From contig JAHWLA010000048.1 in NCBI GenBank assembly GCA_019347595.1, positions 1-13,353 of the forward strand: 13,353 nucleotides of DNA, written 5' to 3'. A program made the translations under genes and the position numbers. Source of the DNA: Actinomycetota bacterium (lineage in GTDB: Bacteria; Actinomycetota; Acidimicrobiia; Acidimicrobiales; JAHWLA01). Shown in pieces: positions 1-5,911 of this stretch. The notes below the pieces were generated by a model. The model did no database searches and was not told the origin of the DNA. It saw only the letters and a list, made by a program, of their open reading frames with translations. Position 1 is the first letter of the stretch, and each line of letters opens with the position of its first letter.

Positions 1-766
1 GCCGACCCAGCAGCAGCATCGCCACCGCGGTGAGCAGGATGGTGAGCACCGCGGTGTGCCCCCACGGCTTGCCCCGCTGGGTCCGGTGGCCTTGGTCGTT
101 GAGCCAGTTGGCGATCGCCTGCGCGCCGAGCTTCTGGCGGGCGTACATGTCGAAGATGACCTGGACGAGCGGGACGCGGTCCTCGTCCACGATCAGGTGC
201 CGCGGCCCCGGCGTGCCCTTGGGCGGCAGCGTGTAGCCGAAGGGCCGCGGCCCCACCACCCACTCGCCACGGCCGGCCTTGCGCTCCATGCCCGCCACGA
301 CGCGGTCGATGATCGTCTCGCGCTCGAACTCGGCGAAGACCCCGAGCATCTGCACCATCATCCGGCCCGCCGGCGTGGAGGTGTCGAAGGGCTCGGTGGC
401 CGAGCGGAAGGCGACGCCCGCGCCGTCCAGTTCTTCGAGGATGTGGGCCAGGCCGCGGACCGACCGGGCCAGGCGGTCGACGCGGTAGACGAGGAGCAGG
501 TCGAACCAGCCGGCCTTGGCGTCGGCCAGCGCCCGCTGGAGGTCGGGCCGCTCCAACGTCGCCCCCGACTGCTGGTCCTGGTAGGTGCGCACCAGGGACC
601 AGCCCGGCTGGCTGGCGACGTAGGAGCGCAGGCGCTGGTCCTGGGCGCCGAGGCTGTAGGGCTGGTGCTCCTCGTCGGTAGAGATGCGCAGGTACACCGC
701 CACTCGTACCGACCCCTCCAGCGGGGCGCTCCGGCGTGCGGGCTGCTTGCGTTTCGTGGCGGTCAC
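1..766 (-). CDS. Large serine recombinase (site-specific integrase), N-terminal part; 3' end off the left edge
   Basis: This is a serine-type site-specific recombinase, which integrates or excises mobile DNA at short attachment sites. The frame reads about 255 residues from a GTG at 766 with GGAGGAAG just upstream. The resolvase catalytic domain occupies about residues 20-160: YLRIS with nucleophile Ser29, the helix motif YRVDRLARS at 94-102, and GRMMVQMLGVFAEFERE at 134-150. The linker and start of the 'Recombinase' domain follow, with WVVGPRPFGY near 169-178 and AIANWLNDQG near 217-226. The family usually has 450-600 residues, so roughly half is missing. After TAVLTIL (about 239-244) the family normally continues with an N-P-x-Y-x-G stretch, but here a hydrophobic run LTAVAMLLLG appears; no frame restores the motif in the few bases left. 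The start overlaps the stop of a small upstream frame (GTGA), suggesting coupled translation. The family is secure; whether the gene is intact is not. Confidence 0.93.
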   Translation of the reverse strand, partial: MTATKRKQPARRSAPLEGSVRVAVYLRISTDEEHQPYSLGAQDQRLRSYVASQPGWSLVRTYQDQQSGATLERPDLQRALADAKAGWFDLLLVYRVDRLARSVRGLAHILEELDGAGVAFRSATEPFDTSTPAGRMMVQMLGVFAEFERETIIDRVVAGMERKAGRGEWVVGPRPFGYTLPPKGTPGPRHLIVDEDRVPLVQVIFDMYARQKLGAQAIANWLNDQGHRTQRGKPWGHTAVLTILLTAVAMLLLGR

Positions 767-1012
767 TCGGCTTCCTCCCCGATGGGCGGCAGGTCCGCCC
801 CGGCCGGGGCGTCAGCGCCATCACACGTCGTCTTCACGGTGTCCTTCAAGGGGTTTGCGCCGCCTGCCAGCAGCGGGCGCAGGAGCGTGGCCAGCGCCTC
901 GACGGCGCGCGCCTCCCCCCTCGGCGTCGAGGTGGACCAGGGAGGGCGGGCGCACGCCGAGGGGCCGTCTCGGCTCGGGCCCGCGGCTGCGGTGTCTGCG
1001 TGGCTGTGCCAT
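763..1012 (-). pseudogene. Small coupled reading frame upstream of the recombinase, apparently frameshifted
   Basis: No family is recognised. From ATG 1012 one frame reads MAQPRRHRSRGP and then VRPPSLVHLDAEG. One base further along, the adjacent frame reads EARAVEALATLLRPLLAG and continues to IGEEAE and a TGA at 765-763. The two halves join at a run of six G on the minus strand (920-915), and dropping one G gives a single frame of about 82 residues. The second half on its own has no convincing start codon before the join. The stop overlaps the recombinase GTG by four bases (GTGA), which is typical of a coupled helper gene. It could be a real gene with a sequencing error, a genuine frameshift mutation, or a +1 shift site. 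The coherent alpha-helical stretch after the join (AVEALATLLRPLL) argues that it is or was coding. Confidence 0.4.
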
Positions 1013-1020
1013 CACCCCTG

Positions 1021-1207
1021 TAATGACGCGTCGCGGGCCGATTCGCGGGTGAGAACTTCGTCTGCCACACCGAAACGTGCTGCAACATGCCCCGAGTCGC
1101 CTGCAACAGACGCGCGACACGGCGCGACGACGCAGCGCTGTCGCGCCCGGATTTCCGGCGCCTCGTCGCCATTTCCCACCCGCGAATCGGCCTCGGGCGC
1201 GTCATTA
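1021..1207. repeat. Long imperfect inverted repeat (31-bp arms, 125-bp spacer)
   Basis: The left arm 1021-1051 reads TAATGACGCG, five variable bases, then GGCCGATTCGCGGGTG. The right arm 1177-1207 is its reverse complement, with the same two conserved blocks and a different five-base centre. Similarity continues weakly on both sides (ACCC before, GAA after). The left arm sits immediately upstream of the ATG at 1012 on the minus strand; the right arm faces the opposite way and ends next to a GTG at 1213 on the plus strand. The repeat could be a pair of regulator or recombinase binding sites, or a duplicated 5' leader. Confidence 0.7.
1121..1147. repeat. Perfect 8-bp hairpin inside the inverted-repeat spacer
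   Basis: The arms GGCGCGAC (1121-1128) and GTCGCGCC (1140-1147) are exact reverse complements with an 11-base loop. The hairpin lies between the two 31-bp arms, so the whole spacer has nested symmetry. Its role is unknown. Confidence 0.45.
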
Positions 1208-1321
1208 CGGGTGTGAGAAACCCACTCGAACCAGACCCCGAAAGCAACCGTGGCGACCCGGGCGGCGAACCGGTCGAGACTCGGCGCCGACCCGAAAAGC
1301 CCGACACGCCGGCGCGCACAC

Positions 1322-1479
1322 GGGCGTTCGCCCAGGTCGTGGGGCCTCTCGGCCCGAGAACCGAGAGCGCCGTCTGTCGGTGGACCGCCGGGAAAGGGAG
1401 GGAAGGGCGCTTGCGCCCTTCCCGAGTCGGCCTTCGGGCCGCGCGGGGCCGGAGGGGGCGTGACCTGCGGGAACGCAGG
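1322..1479. other. Gene-free stretch with a cluster of five stem-loops (possible structured RNA or replication/transfer locus)
   Basis: No convincing gene lies between about 1013 and 1663, and the open frames here look like products of GC bias. The stretch instead holds close-packed perfect hairpins. GGGC/GCCC at 1322-1333 has a GTTC loop. CTCTCGG/CCGAGAG spans 1346-1367. GGGAAGGGCG/CGCCCTTCCC at 1400-1423 has a CTTG loop. CGGCC/GGCCG at 1428-1441 has a TTCG loop, and CCTGCG/CGCAGG at 1464-1479 has a GGAA loop. UUCG and GNRA are unusually stable RNA tetraloops, and finding both next to a 10-bp stem suggests a folded transcript read on the plus strand. Chance folding in very GC-rich DNA remains possible. 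Confidence 0.4.
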
Positions 1480-1663
1480 CGAACGGGTGTGAAAGCGCGA
1501 CTTCTCCCTGCGCGGGCGGTTGCGCGCCTGGTCGCGCGCCCGGCTGATCGACCGGTTGAGCGGGGGTCATCCGGCCGCCGCCTGAGACACTCGACCGGGC
1601 CGAGCGCGGGCACCGCGGCTGGTACTACCGCCAGACGCGCGAGCGACAGTGAGCCTGACGCGA

Positions 1664-1689
1664 CGAGGGGGCCGCACGCGGCCCCCTCG
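1664..1689 (-). terminator. Hairpin terminator of the HTH operon
   Basis: The arms CGAGGGGGCCGC (1664-1675) and GCGGCCCCCTCG (1678-1689) are perfect 12-bp reverse complements around a two-base centre. The hairpin starts 21 bases after the stop of the minus-strand HTH gene. There is no clear T tract, as is common in actinobacterial terminators. It could act in both directions. Confidence 0.75.
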
Positions 1690-1710
1690 CAGGTGGACAA
1701 TGTTGCGCGT

Positions 1711-1941
1711 TCAGGCGGCTTCGGCGTCCTCGTCGCACAGGACGAACCAGTCCTCCCACACCTCGCATGGGTGCAGGCCGACCGACACCGCCAGACGGTC
1801 GGCGGTGTCGAGCGGGACGCCCTGGTGACGCCAGTGGCTCGCCTGGGTGCGGGGGACGCCCAGCGCCCGGGCCAGGCCGCTGACAGTGCCGTAGCGGGCG
1901 ACCAACGGCTCAAGCGACAGGCGCTGCTGGGCCGGCCTCAC
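1711..1941 (-). CDS. Small helix-turn-helix DNA-binding protein
   Basis: This is a 76-residue predicted DNA-binding regulator. It starts at GTG 1941, which overlaps the stop of the upstream gene as GTGA. Residues about 12-50 form an HTH of the Cro/CI-like kind: LVARYGTVSGLARALGVPRT is followed by a recognition-helix region rich in Q, H and R (QASHWRHQGVPL). The tail TADRLAVSVGLHPCEVW is the pattern of small HTH proteins in actinobacterial phages, plasmids and integrated elements, where such proteins repress or activate element genes or act as recombination directionality factors. The acidic end (CDEDAEAA) is short. Promoter, partner gene and terminator make a two-gene operon. An excisionase-like role with the nearby recombinase is possible but not shown. 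Confidence 0.82.
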   Translation of the reverse strand: MRPAQQRLSLEPLVARYGTVSGLARALGVPRTQASHWRHQGVPLDTADRLAVSVGLHPCEVWEDWFVLCDEDAEAA

Positions 1942-2225
1942 GCCGCCGCCCGGCGGTCGCAGGCCGGCTCGGCCAGGTCGGTCAGCGCGTCGGCCATCCG
2001 CTCGACGAGGGCGTGCAGCACGCCCAGGCCGCAGCGCACCGCGACCCGCTCCAGGGCGAGCTCGTCCAGCGCCTCGGCCTCGGCGTCGAACGTCCGGCCG
2101 ACGTCGCCCGCCTCTCGGGCGAAGGCGAGCACGCGGCTCTCCAGTTCCAGCCCCTCCTCGGTGAGCACGGCGACTCGGTCGCACAGCGCGGTGGAGGGGA
2201 TCTCGATTGACGTAGCTTCGGACAC
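1938..2225 (-). CDS. Hypothetical 95-residue helical protein, first gene of the HTH operon
   Basis: The family is not recognised. GTG 2225 was chosen because AAGGAGGAA ends six bases upstream, while the ATG at 2384 further out has no such site and would overlap promoter sequence. The protein is almost entirely alpha-helical and acidic: ALCDRVAVLTEEGLELESRV, then AEALDELALERVAVRCGLGVL, then HALVERMADALTDLAE. Two single Cys (15 and 65) do not form a metal motif. It has no signal peptide and no membrane segment. It ends CDRRAAA and its stop overlaps the HTH gene. The stem TCCTTCGAAGGA (2235-2246) overlaps the Shine-Dalgarno and could mask it partly. A role as partner of the HTH protein is inferred from coupling only. 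Confidence 0.75.
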   Translation of the reverse strand: MSEATSIEIPSTALCDRVAVLTEEGLELESRVLAFAREAGDVGRTFDAEAEALDELALERVAVRCGLGVLHALVERMADALTDLAEPACDRRAAA

Positions 2226-2354
2226 GGCGGTTCCTCCTTCGAAGGAATCGTCCGGGCCGGGGGCTGTTTGCCGCAGCGCCCCGGCCACCAATGGGTACGG
2301 GGAGGCGGCCCTGGGGCGGATCACCGGGCGGGGCTGCGACAGACCGGCCCCAAG

Positions 2355-2384
2355 CTCATACAACCCCTCCATGTCCGATGGCAA
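2355..2384 (-). promoter_or_regulatory. Candidate promoter of the minus-strand HTH operon
   Basis: Read on the minus strand, TTGCCA (2384-2379) and TATGAG (2360-2355) are separated by 18 bases, a plausible -35/-10 pair. Transcription would begin near 2348 and leave a leader of about 120 bases before GTG 2225. The -35 lies five bases from the LexA-like palindrome, so one repressor could affect both directions. Confidence 0.35.
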
Positions 2385-2388
2385 GCGG

Positions 2389-2400
2389 GAACGTACGTTC
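2389..2400. promoter_or_regulatory. Candidate LexA (SOS) box
   Basis: GAACGTACGTTC is a perfect 12-bp palindrome that matches the LexA core of Firmicutes and Actinobacteria, GAAC-N4-GTTC, including the preferred purine and pyrimidine positions in the centre. It ends 10 bases before a TACTAT -10 element, covering the -35 region where a repressor would block polymerase. It also lies next to the divergent minus-strand promoter. Confidence 0.65.
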
Positions 2401-2409
2401 GTCCTGGAC

Positions 2410-2415
2410 TACTAT
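2410..2415 (+). promoter_or_regulatory. Candidate -10 element of the three-gene operon
   Basis: TACTAT fits the TANNNT -10 pattern. The expected start of transcription, about seven bases downstream, falls at 2422-2423, exactly on an in-frame GTG (2423). Leaderless messages beginning at the start codon are common in actinobacteria. No good -35 is visible; GGGAAC at 2387-2392 is at the right distance but overlaps the palindrome. Confidence 0.5.
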
Positions 2416-2878
2416 GGAGAACGTGTCCCACTCCGATTTCACCAGCACTTTTGAAGCGGACCACGACCTGGATGTCGTAATTCTTCCGGGCATCCCCGAA
2501 ACCGGGATCGAGCGTCTCGAAGACGGTCGTTGGGCGTACCCCGGGACTGCCCCAGACGCATCGAAGCTGCTCCGCGAGCACGGCCTGAACGTCGGGTGGG
2601 CTCACCCGAAGGATCAACGTGCAACTGTCGAACACAAGGCGCTCGAGATATGGCTACCCGTGCTGTTGTTCCTGCGGGACGCGGTCGCGAGCGGCGCGGG
2701 CGAAGTTGTTGCCTCGTTGGTCCTCGGCCTGGCCGGGAGCAAGCAGGCCGCCGAGGACGCGAGGCTCCACGTGGAGTTCAAAGTCAAGCGCGGTGACGGT
2801 GTCAAAACGTTCAAAGCGTCGGGAAGGGGTCGCGACGTGCTGAAAGCAATGAAACGTTTCGACGCGCACGATGACTGA
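2414..2878 (+). CDS. Hypothetical small protein, gene 1 of the SOS-box operon
   Basis: This is a 154-residue protein from ATG 2414, or 151 residues if translation is leaderless from GTG 2423. ATG 2414 overlaps the -10 element and has no Shine-Dalgarno, so the GTG may be the real start. Its family is not firmly recognised. Residues about 18-60 hold DVVILPGIPETGIERL, DGRWAYPGTAP and LLREHGLNVGWAH. Residues about 72-98 (LPVLLFLRDAVASGAGEVVA, then SLVLGLAG) form a small-residue-rich amphipathic or weakly hydrophobic helix. The end LHVEFKVKRGDGVKTFKASG followed by a helix (GRDVLKAMKRF) is a beta-hairpin/helix pattern. It is faintly reminiscent of small constant subunits that accompany effector proteins in bacterial conflict systems, but that is a weak resemblance. 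Its stop overlaps the next start by eight bases (ATGACTGA). Confidence 0.8.
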   Translation: MENVSHSDFTSTFEADHDLDVVILPGIPETGIERLEDGRWAYPGTAPDASKLLREHGLNVGWAHPKDQRATVEHKALEIWLPVLLFLRDAVASGAGEVVASLVLGLAGSKQAAEDARLHVEFKVKRGDGVKTFKASGRGRDVLKAMKRFDAHDD

Positions 2879-3542
2879 CCGAGTTGAGCAACTCGACGGG
2901 GACGACCACGTCGTCGCGACTGGACGTGAGCGGCTTCGCGCTGGCCGTCGTGCCATTGCCCATGCGCGATACCTACTAGTGGTGGCAGGCCCGAACGCCG
3001 AGTCCGAGGAGAAGGCGCGTAATGGACTCGCAGCGCTGCGCTCGGCGATGAACTGGCTAGAGGACACTCCGGCCTTCGAGGAAGCCCACCAAGCACTCGA
3101 TGCAGCAGGCAAGTTCGTCCGTCAGACGTTTGGATGCACGTTCTCCTTCGAGGACGGTGCTTACTGGCAAGACTGTCCCGTTGCCCTTGCCCATAACCGA
3201 GTCGGCATCAGCCCGGCGATGGTTATCGGCTCTGCCGAATGCTCAATTTGCTCGCGGGACCCCGAGGACGACGAGTGCGTCCACGTGACCGGCCGGGTCT
3301 ACGACGACGAGAGATGCATTCGGATCATCACGCGAATCGACAGCGTCCTTGAGGTTTCGTTCGTGGGCCGACCTGCTCAGCCCGACGCGCGAATTCAGCG
3401 GATGTCAATCGACACCCGCCGTCTCGCTGCCGCACTCGATGACCGATTCGAGCCCGGAGTTCCCGTGAACTGCGACAGGTGTCTGCTGCCGTGCGACGGC
3501 GTGGCCCGGCCATTCGAGGAGGCCCGTGGGGACGAGGCGTAG
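2871..3542 (+). CDS. Hypothetical Cys/His-rich protein, gene 2 of the SOS-box operon
   Basis: This is a 223-residue protein of unknown function, likely cytoplasmic. The N-terminal part (1-85) is helical and charged. The C-terminal part carries two probable zinc sites: C124-x2-C127-x8-C136-x-H138, and C201-x2-C204-x3-C208. Further Cys at 89, 102 and 149 and His108 may also take part. Between them lies RIITRIDSVLEVSFVGRPAQPDARI, similar in shape to the E-V-S-L-V-x-x-P-A-x-P-x-A-R pattern near the end of HK97-type prohead proteases; this hint is weak and no protease Ser/His pair can be assigned. ATG 2871 lies inside the end of gene 1. GAGGAGG near its 3' end serves as the ribosome site for gene 3, whose start overlaps this stop by 17 bases. 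Being the middle gene of a tightly coupled operon, it probably works with both neighbours. Confidence 0.85.
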   Translation: MTDRVEQLDGDDHVVATGRERLRAGRRAIAHARYLLVVAGPNAESEEKARNGLAALRSAMNWLEDTPAFEEAHQALDAAGKFVRQTFGCTFSFEDGAYWQDCPVALAHNRVGISPAMVIGSAECSICSRDPEDDECVHVTGRVYDDERCIRIITRIDSVLEVSFVGRPAQPDARIQRMSIDTRRLAAALDDRFEPGVPVNCDRCLLPCDGVARPFEEARGDEA

Positions 3543-5655
3543 GAGGAGGGCGGCCGACCAGGCTGCTCCCGCCTCTACGGAGATACCGAGCTACGACCCG
3601 CTCGTCGGCGGGATGCATGCAGCTTTGCGCTCAGCTCACCGCAACCTCTACCGGCAGACCGCCCACGCGCCGTCCCGGTGGCAGCGGATTCGCTTGTGGT
3701 GGAAGATTCGCCTGCAGAACCGTTGGCTCGACTATGCGCTCTACGCCGTCCCGGTCACTCTTGGCAGCGCGGCAGCGGTGGTGTTCTTCGCAAGTCGGCC
3801 ATGGGGCAGCGACGACGGCGGGAATCTCGAAGTGGTCGTGGGCTGTGCGTCCATCGTCGGCATTGGCGGTGTGGTCCTCGCTGCGGTTGCGCTCCCCGTG
3901 CAGCGTGCCGCTGAAGTAGGTCCAGGGCTGACTACCGGGCTGCTGCGCCGGGCACGCGTGTGGGGCCTCGGCATGGCGGGTGCGCCCGTCTCCGTTTTCA
4001 TGTTCTGGGTCGCGTCGCTCCAGCCCGACGACGACGCCACCCTCGCCTCCTCGCTGCTCGCAGGAGCAGCGTTCGGCGCGTATTGGGTGTCGGCCCGTTC
4101 GGCACTTGCGGCCGCGGACTCCCTTGACTTGGCGCAAGCGGAGAGCAAGCGTCTGCTCAAGCAAACCGGCCAACTTCTTCGGCTGGGGGAGCGCCTTGCA
4201 CGAAGCACCATAGGTGCGAGCCTTCCCCGAGACGCAGCAGCGCGAGCGATCGCGGATCAGCAGGTTTCCCTGGCGAGCGGCCCGATCCGCATGCTCCTCA
4301 AGGCTGCCCAGCGACTGATGACGCGCGGTGCCACGGATGAGGCGTTCATGTTCTTCGAGGGGGCACTGAACGCTTTTCGACGCGTTCTCGACACCACCAA
4401 CGGCGCCATCGGTGACTACAACTCGTTCGCGAACGAGATCGTCGAAGGGGCAGCGGCGTTTGCCGTGAACGCGGTAACGCATTCGGACGACCGTGTGGCC
4501 AGCCTCACGATTAACCGGCTCGCTGCCCTGGCCACGGTCCCGCATACCAGCACTGATGTCGCCGAGATGAGACTCCACGCCAGAGAACAGGTTCGATACG
4601 TGCTCGACCAAGTGTGGGACAACATGTCTTCGCGGACTCCTGCGGCTGCCGCTGGCACGTACGCCGGCATCGTTGCACGGCTTATCGAACTTGGCGCTGG
4701 CGACGATGCGGTGCACACCCTCGCGAACGTCCGAAGGATCATTGTCAAGGGCCAGATTGGCCAGCGGGCGCATGTCGCGAGCCCGGCTATGGACGGCTTC
4801 ATCCGTGCTGCGGGAGCGATCGTCCAACAGCAGTCACGAGAAGTCAGGCGGGGGTTGCTACGCCGCTGGACACAAGAAGCGCGAGAGCTCGCTCAACTCA
4901 AGCTTCTTGAGGACAACTCCTTGGTTCGATCTCAGGATCAGTTGGTGCCAGGCATAGTGTCGACGGGGGGCGTCGGGCTCCAGGAGTTCCTGCTCGGCGC
5001 TGGGATGCCGTCGGCGGAGGCGCTCGTCGACCTCAGCGACGCGATCATCTCCTGGCTCGGCCACTCGATCCCTGACTTCGCCGTAGTGGACCAGCCGAGC
5101 ACGTTTCGGCCCCTACGCGACGGCCTTGCCTTGCTGCTCTTCGTAGTGCTCCTCGCCGTCGCAGCACGTGCCGCACTATCAGGCGACGACACGCAGCGAT
5201 TGGCCACGGAAGCGCTTGGCGCAGCGACGGGCTGGCTCAGCGCGCACCCAACAGAGGCTGCGAAACTACTCACAGATCCCGACGTAGCCGAGATGCTGTG
5301 GTCCGTCATTATCGCGGCCGGATGCCTGGCTGATGCTCTTGAGCCGGTTGCCGAGGCAGCGAGAGCAGTCCAGCCCTACCTCGACGTCCGACCCGGATCC
5401 GCGTGGAGTACCTACAACGTGGAGTTCGTCGTAGGGGTGCACATACTCGCTGGGCGCTCAGCGGAAGAAGCCGACCGACTCGCGGACGTCGTGAGTGACA
5501 GGGGGCCTTACGGCATGGGGCCCTCTGACTACGGCGCCATCGCTCCACTGGGCCGAGCGCCGTCGTGCAACCGCAACGCAACTGCTCATGTCGAGGCAGT
5601 AGTTGATGACGTGAACGCATGGGCAGTCAGGAACTTTCCCGCGCTCGCGACGTAG
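3526..5655 (+). CDS. Large membrane protein with helical cytoplasmic domain, gene 3 of the SOS-box operon
   Basis: This is a 709-residue protein from GTG 3526, preceded by GAGGAGG at 3516-3522. The first 67 residues are basic (MGTRRRRR, later RWQRIRLWWKIRLQNRW). Four membrane helices follow at about 68-90, 101-125, 144-165 and 172-197, with short loops. The rest is a long, mostly helical region: AAADSLDLAQAESKRLLKQT begins a probable coiled coil, then repeated amphipathic helices with TPR- or HEAT-like spacing run to the end. A fifth hydrophobic stretch (LALLLFVVLLAVAARAAL, about 534-551) could be a re-entrant or buried helix. The four-helix N-terminus followed by AAFAVNAVTHSDD recalls DUF2254 proteins, but the similarity is loose. 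No nuclease, NTPase or pore motif is visible. A sensor or scaffold at the inner membrane is one guess; an effector that acts on the membrane is another. Confidence 0.85.
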   Translation: MGTRRRRRAADQAAPASTEIPSYDPLVGGMHAALRSAHRNLYRQTAHAPSRWQRIRLWWKIRLQNRWLDYALYAVPVTLGSAAAVVFFASRPWGSDDGGNLEVVVGCASIVGIGGVVLAAVALPVQRAAEVGPGLTTGLLRRARVWGLGMAGAPVSVFMFWVASLQPDDDATLASSLLAGAAFGAYWVSARSALAAADSLDLAQAESKRLLKQTGQLLRLGERLARSTIGASLPRDAAARAIADQQVSLASGPIRMLLKAAQRLMTRGATDEAFMFFEGALNAFRRVLDTTNGAIGDYNSFANEIVEGAAAFAVNAVTHSDDRVASLTINRLAALATVPHTSTDVAEMRLHAREQVRYVLDQVWDNMSSRTPAAAAGTYAGIVARLIELGAGDDAVHTLANVRRIIVKGQIGQRAHVASPAMDGFIRAAGAIVQQQSREVRRGLLRRWTQEARELAQLKLLEDNSLVRSQDQLVPGIVSTGGVGLQEFLLGAGMPSAEALVDLSDAIISWLGHSIPDFAVVDQPSTFRPLRDGLALLLFVVLLAVAARAALSGDDTQRLATEALGAATGWLSAHPTEAAKLLTDPDVAEMLWSVIIAAGCLADALEPVAEAARAVQPYLDVRPGSAWSTYNVEFVVGVHILAGRSAEEADRLADVVSDRGPYGMGPSDYGAIAPLGRAPSCNRNATAHVEAVVDDVNAWAVRNFPALAT

Positions 5656-5773
5656 CACTCTGGAAGTAGCCAGATCGCCTCTGCTTGCTGTGGCGTGTCG
5701 AGAGCGCAGCGGCAGCACCGGGTACCGCCACGGTGAGGTTCTTATTCTGTTCAGTTAGGCCCACGAAAACACT
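5656..5773. other. Intergenic region between the three-gene operon and the IS element
   Basis: No gene is seen here. The stretch holds a weak stem (TCTGG/CCAGA near 5659-5674) just after the operon, then GCTTGCTGTG at 5683-5692, then the left copy of the 39-bp direct repeat at 5735-5773. The sequence before the 39-bp block does not resemble a terminator with a T tract. Confidence 0.4.
5735..5773. repeat. 39-bp direct repeat, left copy
   Basis: The block runs from GAGGTTCTTATTCTG to CACGAAAACACT. It matches 7892-7930 at 38 of 39 positions in the same orientation (one T/C difference at the TTCAG/TCCAG site). Each copy is preceded about 40 bases earlier by GCTTGCTGTG (5683-5692 and 7843-7852). 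Identity ends exactly where the IS terminal TGT begins (5774), so the IS appears to have landed in, or truncated, a longer copy of this sequence. Confidence 0.9.
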
Positions 5774-5779
5774 TGTAAA

Positions 5780-5869
5780 GGTTCGGCTGATACACGACGT
5801 TTCGTCTTCGGCTGACGCTTTACACGGTTCCGCCTGATCCTTGACACGGTTCCGCCTGATGCTTGACAC
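5780..5869. repeat. Iterated 22-bp units at the left IS end
   Basis: Four related units stand in a row. GGTTCGGCTGAT is at 5780-5791 and TTCGGCTGACGCTTTACAC at 5807-5825. Two nearly identical 22-bp units follow at 5826-5847 and 5848-5869, each GGTTCCGCCTGAT plus CCTTGACAC or GCTTGACAC. The reverse complement of the right end (7112-7168) has two units of the same kind, built on GGTTCCGGTTGATGC. Such arrays fit transposase binding sites. TTGACAC could also supply a -35 for the transposase promoter. Confidence 0.75.
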
Positions 5870-5911
5870 CTCGGTCCCCGCCTTCTCGCCTCGTGTCGAG
5901 GAGGTGGCCGA

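Noticed and set aside
56..1216. Long plus-strand open frame opposite the recombinase
   Set aside because: It is the antisense shadow of the serine recombinase, whose motifs are unmistakable on the minus strand; its peptide is repetitive and has no domain.
846..1913. Long minus-strand open frame across the gene-free stretch and HTH gene
   Set aside because: Its peptide is a run of R, P, A and S typical of GC-rich noncoding frames and it is out of frame with the HTH gene.
1213..2454. Plus-strand frame starting at GTG 1213 after the inverted repeat
   Set aside because: The first 25 residues look polar and plausible, but the rest is low-complexity Arg/Pro/Ala and runs antisense through two supported genes.
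3631..4827. 398-codon minus-strand frame opposite the large membrane protein
   Set aside because: Antisense shadow: the plus-strand frame has membrane helices, a ribosome site and operon overlap; the minus frame has none.
5780..5869. 22-bp repeated units as a CRISPR array
   Set aside because: Units are adjacent without spacers and recur inverted at the other IS end, so they are transposon end repeats.
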